Assembly: GCF_017873435.1 (NCBI RefSeq)
Contig: NZ_JAGGKG010000013.1
Coordinates: forward strand, 62,001-126,000
DNA length: 64,000 nucleotides
Direction of reading: 5' to 3'
From: Paenibacillus turicensis
GTDB lineage: Bacteria; Bacillota; Bacilli; Paenibacillales; Paenibacillaceae
The position numbers and the translations under genes were made by a program. The notes beneath the pieces were generated by a model. That model was not told the origin of the DNA. It was given only the letters and a program-made list of their open reading frames with translations, and did not search any database. Shown here piece by piece: positions 8,216 through 17,221 of this stretch (positions are counted from its first letter, which is position 1; each line of letters starts with the position of its first letter).

Positions 8216-8962
8216 ATTTCGAGCTGGATAAAGTGGTTTTCCATTTGTTCCTTATGTTTTTTGTTAAGTGGATGTGAAAAAGAGATGACTACAAACACGG
8301 AGCAAGCTTTACATGTATTTAACAACCAAAAGGAGGTTTCATCTACGGTGCCCTATCAGTTACCAGAATTACCCTATAAAGCAAACGCATTAGAGCCTTA
8401 TATTGATGAACAAACGATGAATATTCACCATGATAAGCATCACAATACTTATGTTACCAATTTAAATGCAGCACTTGAGAATGCCCCAGAGCTCCAAGGC
8501 TTAACTGTGGAGGCATTGATTTCAGATTTAAATAAAGTTCCCGAAAGTATCCGTATGGCTGTACGTAACAATGGAGGAGGTCATGCGAATCACTCCTTGT
8601 TTTGGACGATTTTGAGTCCACAAGGTGGTGGAGCGCCCACGGGAGAACTAGCTAAAGCCATCGACACAGAGTTAGGTGGATTTGACAAGTTTAAAGAGGA
8701 TTTTGCAAAAGCCGCGACAACTCGTTTCGGAAGTGGTTGGGCATGGCTCGTAGTGGGACAAGACGGTAAGCTAGCCGTTACAAGTACACCTAATCAAGAT
8801 AGCCCTCTGATGGAAGGCTTAACACCGATTCTTGGGCTTGATGTATGGGAACACGCCTATTATTTAAAATACCAAAATAAACGCCCCGACTACATTTCTG
8901 CCTTCTGGAACGTTGTAAGCTGGGACGAAGTTAATCGCCGTTATTTGGATACAAAAAAATAA
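8216..8962 (+). CDS. Superoxide dismutase (Mn/Fe type), membrane lipoprotein
   Basis: About 248 residues. A hydrophobic signal ends in the lipobox L-L-S-G-C, so the protein should be lipidated and held on the outer face of the membrane. The rest is a full Fe/Mn superoxide dismutase with metal ligands in [14 protein letters not shown] and D-V-W-E-H-A-Y-Y; the G-G-G-H-A-N-H and G-S-G-W-A-W-L segments favour manganese. The start is odd: GGAGG at 8203-8207 is followed 8 bases later by ATT, while TTG 8201 and GTG 8207 overlap the RBS itself. I prefer AUU initiation at 8216. Confidence 0.85.
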   Translation: MSSWIKWFSICSLCFLLSGCEKEMTTNTEQALHVFNNQKEVSSTVPYQLPELPYKANALEPYIDEQTMNIHHDKHHNTYVTNLNAALENAPELQGLTVEALISDLNKVPESIRMAVRNNGGGHANHSLFWTILSPQGGGAPTGELAKAIDTELGGFDKFKEDFAKAATTRFGSGWAWLVVGQDGKLAVTSTPNQDSPLMEGLTPILGLDVWEHAYYLKYQNKRPDYISAFWNVVSWDEVNRRYLDTKK

Positions 8963-8975
8963 ATACTTTTACAAT

Positions 8976-9154
8976 GGCTCAATCTTGAAATCCGTACTTG
9001 ACCGCTAACCCAAGCTTGCGAAGAGACAAATCAAATTCCACCAATATTATGACTTCAATAAAAAGGAATATGGTTTAACAACAATCGCAAGAACGCTCTG
9101 GATCGTAGCTACCACACTCTAGTCGTTGTCATGTACTTATTTCTAAATAGAGCC
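8976..9154. repeat. Interspersed element, type B copy with internal deletion
   Basis: It starts GGCTCAATCTTGAAATC and ends in GAGCC with inverted-repeat ends. The 3-prime inner arm AGAACGCTCTGG...CGTAGCTACC is intact. Compared with the copy at 53150, about 25 bases holding the 5-prime partner arm are missing. Confidence 0.65.
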
Positions 9155-9178
9155 TTTAAAATAAGGAGGGAATCTCAG

Positions 9179-9370
9179 ATGAGCCCAACCAACGATCCAC
9201 AGGAATGGCTGGCAGCTAAAAACGCATTAAATAAACAAAAAGAGGAATTTGCGAAGTTTGTTCAGCACCAAGCCGAACCAACTGTATCTAAAGATGAAGA
9301 AATTAATGAGCTTCATCGCTTAACCGATGAGCAAAACAACATGAAGGACGTTGAAAATCGTCGCACCTGA
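9179..9370 (+). CDS. Small hydrophilic protein, unknown
   Basis: 63 residues from the ATG at 9179, supported by AAGGAGGG about 9 bases upstream; the longer frame begins inside the repeat element and is unlikely. The sequence is charged, helical and has no membrane segment or cysteine. I do not recognise it. It is followed by a strong terminator. Confidence 0.6.
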   Translation: MSPTNDPQEWLAAKNALNKQKEEFAKFVQHQAEPTVSKDEEINELHRLTDEQNNMKDVENRRT

Positions 9371-9377
9371 CTTAAAC

Positions 9378-9437
9378 GGCTCCCCACAGTAGACAGGTTA
9401 TTATACATCCTGATCCTGTGGGGAGCCTTTGGTTTTT
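9378..9437. terminator. Bidirectional terminator between the small gene and ppdK
   Basis: GGCTCCCCACAG and CTGTGGGGAGCC form a 12-bp GC-rich stem with a T-rich stretch on the + side. It lies between two convergent genes. Confidence 0.8.
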
Positions 9438-9469
9438 ATCACGGTTAATTATATCTTTGGTAAAATGTA

Positions 9470-12220
9470 TTATTGATCATCAACAGCAAGCGCCACTTGT
9501 GCAGCGGCAAGGCGTGCAAAAGGAATGCGCATCGGTGAGCAGCTCACATAGTTTAATCCTATTTTGTGACAAAATGAGATACTATTAAAATCGCCACCTT
9601 GTTCACCGCACAGCCCAATCTTCAGCTTAGGCTTACCTGTTCTTCCCTTTTGAACAGCCCAATCAATCAGTTGCCCAACACCTTTACTATCCAAGGTTTG
9701 AAAAGGGTTGCTTGCTAATATCCCATTATCTAAATAATGCTTAAGGAAGGTTCCTTCTGCATCATCACGACTATAGCCATAAGTCATCTGTGTTAAATCA
9801 TTTGTACCAAAGGAGAAAAAGTCTGCATACTTGGCGATATCCTCTGCTAAAAGCGCAGCGCGTGGCACTTCAATCATCGTACCTACAGCGTATTTCACGT
9901 TTACATAATCAGGGCCCAAAATTTGTTTAGCAACCTCATCCGCCATATCACGCAACCATTTAAGCTCATTGGAATCTCCAACTAATGGCACCATAATTTC
10001 TGGCTGAACTTCAATTCCTCTCTTAAGCACAGACAAGGCAGCACGGAAAATCGCTTCTAGCTGCATATCATAAATTTCAGGAAAACGAATGCCCAATCGA
10101 CATCCTCGAAGACCTAACATCGGATTATTTTCCTTCAATTCGCGTACCTTTGCTAGCATACTCTCCAATTCAGCAATCCGTTGCTTTACTTCATCTTGAT
10201 TAACCTCATCTTGATTAACTTCGTCTTGATTCACATCATCATTATTCATATCAACTTGATTAACATCGACTTGATTTAGCTCAGCCAATTGTCGCTCAAG
10301 CTGTCTCTCATTAGGCAAAAACTCATGTAGTGGTGGATCAAGTAAGCGAATGGTCACAGAGCAACCAGCCATCTCCTCAAAAATGTGTTCAAAATCTGCT
10401 TGCTGCATTGGGAGCAAACGTGTAAGCCATTGAATTCGCTCTTCACGATTTTCTGCCAAAATCATTTTTTGTACAATCGGTAAACGCTTTTCAGAGAAAA
10501 ACATATGCTCTGTTCGGCATAGTCCAACGCCCTCTGCACCTAATTTTCTTGCCTTTACAGCATCCTTTGGACTATCGGCGTTAGCATATATTTTAAGCGT
10601 GCGGATTTCATCTGCTACCTTGAGCAGCTCCTCCAGCTCTGGGCTCAGTTCTGGCTCAGTTAATGGAAGCAAGCCACTGAATATTTGCCCAAGGTTACCG
10701 TCAATCGTTAACTCATCCCCCTCGTGCAGGGTAAGCCCACCAAGCTGTATTGTACGGGTTGCCTTGTTGATACTTAAATCGCTACAACCACAAATACATG
10801 GTTTTCCCATCCCTCTAGCAACTACAGCAGCATGACTAGTCATTCCACCCTTCGCTGTAAGTACTCCCTCTGCTGCCTCCAAGCCGTGGATGTCCTCTGG
10901 AGATGTTTCCTCTGTTAGCAAAATTACTGAGCGTCCTTCCTGTACCCAATGCACTACCGTATCTGCGTCAAGGCAAATGACGCCAGTAGCCGCACCTGGA
11001 GAGGCAGGTAAACCCGAGGATAAGGGGGTTAGATTCTCAGATGGTTTAATAGTCCGATGCAACAGTTGATTTAGATGCTGCATATCAATACGTGCTATCG
11101 CTTGCTGAGGGGTAATTTGCCCTTCATGCAACAAATCCATCGCAATTTTAACCGCCGCTTGCGCTGTTCTTTTGCCAACACGGGTTTGCAGCAAATATAA
11201 GCGATTTTGTTCAATTGTAAATTCAATATCCTGCATATCCTCATAGTGCTCTTCCAAAATCGCAGCCGCATTTGCCAAATCCGCAAAAGCTTGAGGGAAT
11301 AAACGTGACATATCCTCAATCGAAGATGGTGTACGAATGCCTGCCACTACATCCTCACCTTGTGCGTTAACTAAAAATTCGCCGTAAAGCTGACGAGAAC
11401 CCGTTGCAGGGTTACGTGTAAACATCACACCTGTTGCACTATCTTCCCCACGGTTGCCAAACACCATCGCTTGGATATTGACCGCTGTCCCTTGATCTTC
11501 CGGAATCCCATATAACTTACGGTATACTTTAGCACGCGCATTCCCCCAGCTTCGGAATACTGCCTTCACCGCCAAGTGTAGCTGAGTATATACATCCTGC
11601 GGGAAAGATTCTGTGCCGTATTGTTCAATTACTTTTTTATACGCTTCGATTAATTGCTTCCAATCCTCGCTTGTGAGTTGCTGATCATTATCTTTCTGTA
11701 TCGAAGCCTTTAACGCCTTTAGCTCATCCTCAAATCGCTCATGAGGAACATTAAGCACGATATTTCCAAACATCGCAATAAATCTACGGTAGCAATCATA
11801 AGCAAAACGTTCATCCTTGACCCACTGTGCTAACGAGGCAACAGTTTGATCGTTCAAACCAAGATTAAGAATAGTGTCTAGCATGCCAGGCATTGAATTT
11901 AAGGAGCCAGAACGAACAGAAACAAGTAATGGCTGTTCCATACTACCAAACTGTGCATTCATCTCTGCACCTAGTCGTTCTACACTACTGTCAATCTCAT
12001 TCAGTAATTGTTGCTCCAAATACCCACCTGATTTAATAAAGTCTCTACAAACTTCAGTTGTAATTGTAAATCCAGGCGGGATTGGTAAGCCTAGCTTTGT
12101 CATTTCTGCTAAATTAGCACCCTTTCCACCAAGTAAGTCCTTCATTGTGGCATTACCTTCTTGGAAGAAATAAATGCTTTTTCTCTGTTCCTTGATCTTT
12201 ACACTAGTTTGAGCGTTCAT
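9470..12220 (-). CDS. ppdK: Pyruvate, phosphate dikinase with an unusual tandem-repeat insert
   Basis: 916 residues from ATG 12220 (the ATG at 12229 touches the GGGGG). It interconverts pyruvate + ATP + Pi and PEP + AMP + PPi. The N-terminal ATP-grasp domain contains G-G-K-G-A-N-L-A-E-M. The phosphohistidine is in G-G-M-T-S-H-A-A-V, whose Thr is the site regulated by PpsR-type kinases. The C-terminal PEP domain has the catalytic G-L-C-G-E-Q-G-G-D. The family is usually about 875-890 residues; here a stretch of about seven repeats of a V-N-Q-D-E-like unit lies before N-P-M-L-G-L-R-G-C-R-L-G. Last gene of the ccpN-ppsR-glpX-ppdK run. Confidence 0.95.
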   Translation of the reverse strand: MNAQTSVKIKEQRKSIYFFQEGNATMKDLLGGKGANLAEMTKLGLPIPPGFTITTEVCRDFIKSGGYLEQQLLNEIDSSVERLGAEMNAQFGSMEQPLLVSVRSGSLNSMPGMLDTILNLGLNDQTVASLAQWVKDERFAYDCYRRFIAMFGNIVLNVPHERFEDELKALKASIQKDNDQQLTSEDWKQLIEAYKKVIEQYGTESFPQDVYTQLHLAVKAVFRSWGNARAKVYRKLYGIPEDQGTAVNIQAMVFGNRGEDSATGVMFTRNPATGSRQLYGEFLVNAQGEDVVAGIRTPSSIEDMSRLFPQAFADLANAAAILEEHYEDMQDIEFTIEQNRLYLLQTRVGKRTAQAAVKIAMDLLHEGQITPQQAIARIDMQHLNQLLHRTIKPSENLTPLSSGLPASPGAATGVICLDADTVVHWVQEGRSVILLTEETSPEDIHGLEAAEGVLTAKGGMTSHAAVVARGMGKPCICGCSDLSINKATRTIQLGGLTLHEGDELTIDGNLGQIFSGLLPLTEPELSPELEELLKVADEIRTLKIYANADSPKDAVKARKLGAEGVGLCRTEHMFFSEKRLPIVQKMILAENREERIQWLTRLLPMQQADFEHIFEEMAGCSVTIRLLDPPLHEFLPNERQLERQLAELNQVDVNQVDMNNDDVNQDEVNQDEVNQDEVKQRIAELESMLAKVRELKENNPMLGLRGCRLGIRFPEIYDMQLEAIFRAALSVLKRGIEVQPEIMVPLVGDSNELKWLRDMADEVAKQILGPDYVNVKYAVGTMIEVPRAALLAEDIAKYADFFSFGTNDLTQMTYGYSRDDAEGTFLKHYLDNGILASNPFQTLDSKGVGQLIDWAVQKGRTGKPKLKIGLCGEQGGDFNSISFCHKIGLNYVSCSPMRIPFARLAAAQVALAVDDQ
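10188..10282 (-). repeat. In-frame 15-bp tandem repeat inside ppdK
   Basis: About six to seven imperfect 15-bp units of the type CTTGATTAACNTCNT on the + strand encode VNQDE, VNQVD and MNNDD-like pentapeptides. The unit length is a multiple of three, so the frame is kept. Confidence 0.85.
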
Positions 12221-12282
12221 GCTGTTCATCCCCCAGTTATAAATTTGAACAAATCATCGAAGCTTCTATCTATTTTTTAACC

Positions 12283-13284
12283 TTAGATTGCTTTGGCTTG
12301 CTGCTCTACAACCTGAGGTTGTGGTGTCGAAATGTTTTTACTAGGCAAATAATGAATACTGCGAATATAGCGAATCGTACGGCTTTGCGCCCGCATAATG
12401 ACGGAATGCGTCTCAGCATAATCTTTGTTAATTTGACGAACTCCACTTAAAAAATCACTAGAGGTCACCCCTGTAGCAGCAAAAATAACATCTCCATCCC
12501 CAACCATGTCTCGCTGAGACAATACACGAGAAGTGTCAGAAATACCCATCATGAGACAACGTTGTTGTTCAAATGGTCCTTGTGGCAATAAACGCCCTTG
12601 CATTTCGCCTCCAAGACAGGTCAAAGCTGCTGCAGCAAGCACACCTTCTGGTGCTCCCCCTGAGCCAAGATACAAATCGACATCACTGTCTGGAAGTGCA
12701 GCGGCAATTGCGCCTGCTACATCTCCATGACTAAGTAATCGAATTCTTACTCCTGCCTCGCGTAAATCCGAGATGAGTTTGGCATGACGCTTACGATCTA
12801 ACACCATCACCGTCAATTCAGATAAGGATTTACCAAGATGATGCGCAGCTTTGTTTAATGTTGTTTTTACATCGTCATCTAAGGACAGTAATCCAGCCAA
12901 TTGAGGGCCACATGCTAGCTTCTCCATATAAATATCTGGTGCATGTAAGAGACTTCCTCGATCCGCAATTGCAATGACAGATTGTGCATTTTGTAGTCCT
13001 GCCGCCACAACCTCCGTCCCTTCTAATGGGTCGACTGCAACATCAACCTCAGGTCCATTTCCATCTCCAACCTGCTCACCAATGTATAACATTGGCGCAT
13101 CATCCATTTCTCCTTCACCAATAACGACAGTGCCCTTGATGGCAACCGAATCAAACATAGAACGGATTGCAGTTGTTGCCGCATCATCCGCGGCATTTTT
13201 ATCCCCTCTGCCAATCCAATGAGACGAGGCTAAAGCCCCTAACTCAGTCACCCTTACAATTTCTAATGCTAATTCGCGTTCCAT
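12283..13284 (-). CDS. glpX: Fructose-1,6-bisphosphatase class II
   Basis: 333 residues, near the family length. It hydrolyses fructose 1,6-bisphosphate to fructose 6-phosphate in gluconeogenesis. Metal and substrate motifs are visible: G-E-G-E-M-D-D-A-P-M-L, V-D-P-L-E-G-T and G-S-G-G-A-P-E-G-V-L-A-A-A-A-L. The start follows GAGGAGGAATGACAG. The gap to ppdK is 53 bases and to ppsR 91 bases, all on one strand, so a gluconeogenic operon is likely. The last 15-20 residues are a Gln/Val-rich tail. Confidence 0.95.
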   Translation of the reverse strand: MERELALEIVRVTELGALASSHWIGRGDKNAADDAATTAIRSMFDSVAIKGTVVIGEGEMDDAPMLYIGEQVGDGNGPEVDVAVDPLEGTEVVAAGLQNAQSVIAIADRGSLLHAPDIYMEKLACGPQLAGLLSLDDDVKTTLNKAAHHLGKSLSELTVMVLDRKRHAKLISDLREAGVRIRLLSHGDVAGAIAAALPDSDVDLYLGSGGAPEGVLAAAALTCLGGEMQGRLLPQGPFEQQRCLMMGISDTSRVLSQRDMVGDGDVIFAATGVTSSDFLSGVRQINKDYAETHSVIMRAQSRTIRYIRSIHYLPSKNISTPQPQVVEQQAKAI

Positions 13285-13375
13285 CTGTCATTCCTCCTCA
13301 TATCACTCGGATATTATTTTATTGCTTTCAATAACTCATAATTCAACTGTGCCATTCATAATTGATAGTTCATAA

Positions 13376-14176
13376 CTAAATGTGCCCCATAATGATCCCT
13401 GCGGTTTCTTCTATTGCCTTTTCTGTAATATCGATAACAGGACATTGTAGCTGTTTAAACAATGCTTCTGTATAGGTCAATTCCTCCTGAATGCGCGCAA
13501 GTGTTGCATATTGGGAGCCAAGCGGTAAGCCTAACGCCTTTAACCGTTCTGTACGTATGCCTAACATCACTTCAGCAGACATCGTAAGCCCGATAATGCG
13601 TTCAGGTCGTAATGCTAACAGTTCAGGTGGTGGTGCAATTTCCGGAACTGGAGCGTAGTTGAATACCTTTTTCCCACGATGTGCTAATAACATCGCGAGT
13701 GGCGTTTTAGAAGTACGAGAAATACCTACTAAAACGAGATCCGCTTGGGGCAATGATTTCAAATTACGTCCACTATCACATTCAACCGTAAATTCAATGG
13801 CCTCCATCCGGTCAAAGTAACGATCATTTAACTGATGTAACATACCTAATCGCTGACTTGGCGCATCGTTAAAGGTGTCGATAAACGCTTCTAGCATCGG
13901 TCCCATTACATCCACAATTCGCAAATTTAATCGCATCGATTCCTCACGAATCATCTCTCTTAGCTCTGGCTGAACAAGCGTGTAGGCAACAAATCCGCGG
14001 TACTTGGCCGCATCCTCCATTAATGCCTTTAACTCATCCTCATGGCGTACATTTCCATACCGTTTAATCTCAACGGCTTGATGCTCAAATTGATGAATCA
14101 CCGCTTCAACTACCGCCTCTGCTGTGCCACCAAGTGAATCTGAGCAAATCGTAATACGGTGTATTGGTTGCTCCAT
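13376..14176 (-). CDS. ppsR: PPDK regulatory protein (bifunctional Ser/Thr kinase / phosphorylase, DUF299)
   Basis: 266 residues from ATG 14176, chosen because AGGAGGGAG lies 9 bases before it; the ATG at 14203 is upstream of that RBS. The P-loop G-I-S-R-T-S-K-T-P is present. Family members (YqfL, RP1) inactivate PPDK by ADP-dependent phosphorylation of a Thr near the catalytic His and reactivate it by Pi-dependent dephosphorylation. The target ppdK is two genes downstream, which supports this role. It starts 16 bases after ccpN. Confidence 0.92.
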   Translation of the reverse strand: MEQPIHRITICSDSLGGTAEAVVEAVIHQFEHQAVEIKRYGNVRHEDELKALMEDAAKYRGFVAYTLVQPELREMIREESMRLNLRIVDVMGPMLEAFIDTFNDAPSQRLGMLHQLNDRYFDRMEAIEFTVECDSGRNLKSLPQADLVLVGISRTSKTPLAMLLAHRGKKVFNYAPVPEIAPPPELLALRPERIIGLTMSAEVMLGIRTERLKALGLPLGSQYATLARIQEELTYTEALFKQLQCPVIDITEKAIEETAGIIMGHI

Positions 14177-14192
14177 GTGCTTGCTCTCCCTC

Positions 14193-14831
14193 CTAGCCTC
14201 CATTTGTTTCTGAATCGAGTATTAGCTTTACGATGGAGGTTTTGGTTAAGCGACCAACCACCTTCATCCCTTCACTGCCATCTTCTCCATCTACGGGAAC
14301 AACGACAGGTAAACTATCGATTTCATGCATAATCATTTTGTGTGCCGCATCTAACGCTGTATCTTCTGGATGAACGGTAATCACTTTCGGTTGACGTGTC
14401 ATGACCATGCTAACCGGCATTGAAGCCGCCGCTGGATTGCCAAGAGTCACCTTTAAAAAGTCTTTACGCGATGTCACCCCTGTTAGACGCTCCTCTGCAT
14501 CACATACAAACAATGTCCCTACGTCCTGCAAAAACAACGTAACCACCGCATCCTGAATCGTTGTTGTCTCTCGAATAATGATCGGCATGCTTTGGATTGT
14601 TTTTACTAACGTATCGCTTAGCTTTACTCCTAAACGGTTCACGCTACGATTTCCAGGCGAATAACCTACCTTTGGTTTCGCATCAATATGCTCTAATCCA
14701 ACCAACAGCGTCAGGTCAGAACGAAGCGTTGATTTCGTTAAGTTCAGCCGCTCAGCAATTTGATCGCCAGTGATTGGCGCATATTTATTAACAATTTCTA
14801 ATATTTGCAACTGCCTTGGTGTCAGTTTAAT
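14193..14831 (-). CDS. ccpN: Transcriptional regulator CcpN (HTH + tandem CBS)
   Basis: About 212 residues. An N-terminal winged helix (Q-I-A-E-R-L-N-L-T-K-S-T-L-R-S-D-L) is followed by two CBS domains (about residues 85-205). In B. subtilis, CcpN represses gluconeogenic genes when glucose is present; here it heads a run with ppsR, glpX and ppdK. There is no ATG/GTG/TTG at the right place: AAAGGAGG is followed 8 bases later by ATT at 14831, which restores the I-K-L-T-P-R-Q-L-Q-I-L family N-terminus. TTG 14810 would cut it short and lacks a good RBS. Confidence 0.88.
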   Translation of the reverse strand: MKLTPRQLQILEIVNKYAPITGDQIAERLNLTKSTLRSDLTLLVGLEHIDAKPKVGYSPGNRSVNRLGVKLSDTLVKTIQSMPIIIRETTTIQDAVVTLFLQDVGTLFVCDAEERLTGVTSRKDFLKVTLGNPAAASMPVSMVMTRQPKVITVHPEDTALDAAHKMIMHEIDSLPVVVPVDGEDGSEGMKVVGRLTKTSIVKLILDSETNGG

Positions 14832-14891
14832 AATCGTAACCTCCTTTACAGCACTTTCATTCGTCTTAACATCTCATTAAAACCTTTTATA

Positions 14892-14945
14892 AATTATATA
14901 ATACACATTATTTCAGAAAAAACAATTATATAATGCGTATTATTT
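14892..14945. promoter_or_regulatory. Two near-identical 22-bp direct repeats upstream of ccpN
   Basis: AATTATATAATACACATTATTT (14892-14913) and a copy at 14924-14945 differing at three bases (GCG for ACA) are spaced 32 bases apart, upstream of ccpN. They are candidate regulator or CcpN autoregulation sites, by position only. Confidence 0.35.
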
Positions 14946-15064
14946 AATATTTTTTGAATTATATAACTATTTAAAGCTAATAAATCCACATATAACACGC
15001 AAAAAAAGCCTATTTCTCACTGAATGTAACATTCAAGTAAAATATAGACCCACTAATAAACTAA

Positions 15065-15314
15065 GGCTCAACATAAGAATCGGTACTTGACAATAAGCTA
15101 ACGAAGCGAAGGAGCAGGGGGATGGTGGAGAAGCGAGAGCATGACAATCTTTCTGCAAGAAAGATACTTCGGGAGCATAAACACTTTAAGGCCACAATTT
15201 CATCCTTTCAGCACATGTTATAAAGAAAATGGGGCCTTAACAGCGGTTGAAGCTACTCCCTGCTACGTAGCCTCTTACTTCATTGATTGTCAAGCACTGA
15301 TTATTGTATTAAGT
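15065..15314. repeat. Interspersed element, type A copy
   Basis: It shares long blocks with 233-445: GGCTCAA, GTACTTGACAATAAGCTAACG, the arms GAGCAGGGGGAT / CTCCCTGCT, AAATGGGGCCTTAACAGCGG and GATTGTCAAG. It has an extra small hairpin near 15150 (ATCTTTCT / AGAAAGAT). It fills most of the 14835-15318 intergenic space. Confidence 0.7.
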
Positions 15315-15318
15315 CTAA

Positions 15319-16476
15319 CTAAGCAATCATTTCCCCACGCTGATCATCTTGATTTCGAGGAATCAAATATAATGCACATGGAATAAACAGGAGCATTAAA
15401 ACAGCAAACGCAATATATGGCACATTAAATCCATAGGCATCAAATAAATATCCTCCTAATGCAGAACCAGCCATCGATCCCAAGTTATTGCTAATCGAAA
15501 ATTTCCCATAGGCATCCCCAATTTGCGCCTGTGGTGTACCTTGAATAAATAACGCATCTATCGCATAACCCTTAATCGAGGCAAATATATCAAATATCGT
15601 ACAAACAATTGCAAAAATAAGTAAGGTTGGCGAAAAGGCAAGTCCTAAGGCGCCTATACTACAGGCTACGGTAGTTACAATGATCGTTTTGCGATACCCT
15701 TTGCGATCCCCCACCCTTCCTAGCCTTGCACTGATAAATGGGAATAGGATCATCGGAACAAGGAACACAATCGTCATTAGCTCCATGCTTGCATCGTATA
15801 CCTTTTGCATATATGGAATAAAAATAACCCCCGACATACTAGCTACGACACAAATATATAAGTTTAGTATCCAGATTTTACGTTGCTTCACTGACAATTT
15901 TGTTTTCTGCTTACTTTTAGTAGCGAGTCTCTTAGTTTCCTTAGGCAATTTAAAGGCATATAGCGCCGCTACTGCTGCTGCACCACCACAAATCATAAAC
16001 AACACATTCCAACCTTTAATGAAGTCATAGTTGGTCAATACCAAATAACATACACCTACGCCGATCAAGCCGCCAATTTGCCCTTTACTATCGAAGAATC
16101 CCCTCTGCTGTCCAAAGCTATTATTACTATCGGAAATGAGACCTACGGTCGCCATAGTAAGCAAAATGCCTGAAATCCCATTAATTACTCTCGCCGCAAT
16201 GATAATCGATAATTGCGTAGCCACTGAAAACATAAAATAGGTGACAGAAAAGCACAAAAAAGAACTTATAAAAATAAAACGCCGACTATAACGATCTGAT
16301 ACTTTACCTAATATAAGCTTCATGATGATTTGTGAGCAGGCAAGCGCAGAAACGGTCATCGAATATTGAAATGTCGTGTAACCAAGTTCGTTGGTGTACA
16401 TCGGAAGTAATACCCCTAAAAAAATGTTAGGTAAAGCGATTAGCATTAGGGGAAGGGATAGCTTTTGGGGATTCAA
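15319..16476 (-). CDS. MFS transporter
   Basis: 385 residues with about 12 hydrophobic segments and the MFS loop motif after TM2 (G-K-V-S-D-R-Y-S-R-R). The D-R-x-G-R-R-like loop repeats in the second half as R-L-G-R-V-G-D-R-K-G-Y-R. It is a single-polypeptide inner membrane transporter; the substrate is unknown. TTG start; the RBS GAAGG is modest. It is transcribed away from the lipoprotein gene at 16617. Confidence 0.8.
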   Translation of the reverse strand: MNPQKLSLPLMLIALPNIFLGVLLPMYTNELGYTTFQYSMTVSALACSQIIMKLILGKVSDRYSRRFIFISSFLCFSVTYFMFSVATQLSIIIAARVINGISGILLTMATVGLISDSNNSFGQQRGFFDSKGQIGGLIGVGVCYLVLTNYDFIKGWNVLFMICGGAAAVAALYAFKLPKETKRLATKSKQKTKLSVKQRKIWILNLYICVVASMSGVIFIPYMQKVYDASMELMTIVFLVPMILFPFISARLGRVGDRKGYRKTIIVTTVACSIGALGLAFSPTLLIFAIVCTIFDIFASIKGYAIDALFIQGTPQAQIGDAYGKFSISNNLGSMAGSALGGYLFDAYGFNVPYIAFAVLMLLFIPCALYLIPRNQDDQRGEMIA

Positions 16477-16616
16477 TAGAGCACCTTCTTCGGATTATTT
16501 TCCCTAAAAAATCTTTAATCTATTAAATTACCATAATATTCATTATATAATAGAATTATTAATAGTTCATTGTACTAGTATGTCAATTTTAAGAAGGAAA
16601 AACTGGAGGATTAATT

Positions 16617-17159
16617 TTGAAAATCAATGCTATGAATTCAGAATTACGAACTAGGAAAATAGTAATATGCCTTCTTCTAAGCCTTTTGTTAATCCCCATA
16701 ACGGGTTGTAGTCCCAATATTTTAAATAAAACCGATGAGCAAATTGCTGCTAATTTTATTAAATTACTTGGCTACACCATTGTTAGCTATGACGGGGAAT
16801 ACCCAAAATATACATTAGATCGAGAATTGCTGAAAAATCTAGGTGAACAAAAGCTCTGGGCGGTTCAAAAGGCTGAACCAGAGCAGTATATCGGAAAAGA
16901 TATTCACTCTTTTAATTTTACGGTTACCAATCATCCACTTCAGAAAATATTTTCTCATGATTTATACGATATTTTAGTTACAGTTATGATTGTTGACCAT
17001 AATGTTATAGGTGGAACATCCTTACCAAATTATAAAGTGATAGAAACTTTGATGGTAGGAGGCCCGTCATCAATACAAGGAAAAGGCATGAGTGAAATAA
17101 AGGGAATGAGTTATGATCAGTGGTTGGACTACTGGAAGGAAAAGTATGGTAGAAAATAA
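16617..17159 (+). CDS. Predicted lipoprotein, unknown function
   Basis: 180 residues from a TTG preceded by GGAGGA. A basic start, a hydrophobic run and the lipobox P-I-T-G-C mark a lipoprotein signal. The remaining 145 residues resemble DUF4830-type secreted proteins (A-A-N-F-I-K-L-L-G-Y, W-x-V-Q-K motif) but I am not sure. It stands alone between the MFS gene and the end of the biosynthetic cluster, on the opposite strand. Confidence 0.7.
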   Translation: MKINAMNSELRTRKIVICLLLSLLLIPITGCSPNILNKTDEQIAANFIKLLGYTIVSYDGEYPKYTLDRELLKNLGEQKLWAVQKAEPEQYIGKDIHSFNFTVTNHPLQKIFSHDLYDILVTVMIVDHNVIGGTSLPNYKVIETLMVGGPSSIQGKGMSEIKGMSYDQWLDYWKEKYGRK

Positions 17160-17221
17160 TGGATTTATTAAGATGTTATATCCTTCTTTAACCCTGTTTC
17201 CCTCCTAATTAGTTTCAGTGC

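Noticed and set aside
10188..10282. Sequence error as cause of the PPDK repeats
   Set aside because: Units are imperfect and keep the frame, and conserved PPDK motifs continue on both sides, so a real insertion is simpler.
15680..16030. 116-residue + strand ORF
   Set aside because: It is fully antisense to the MFS transporter and has no RBS.
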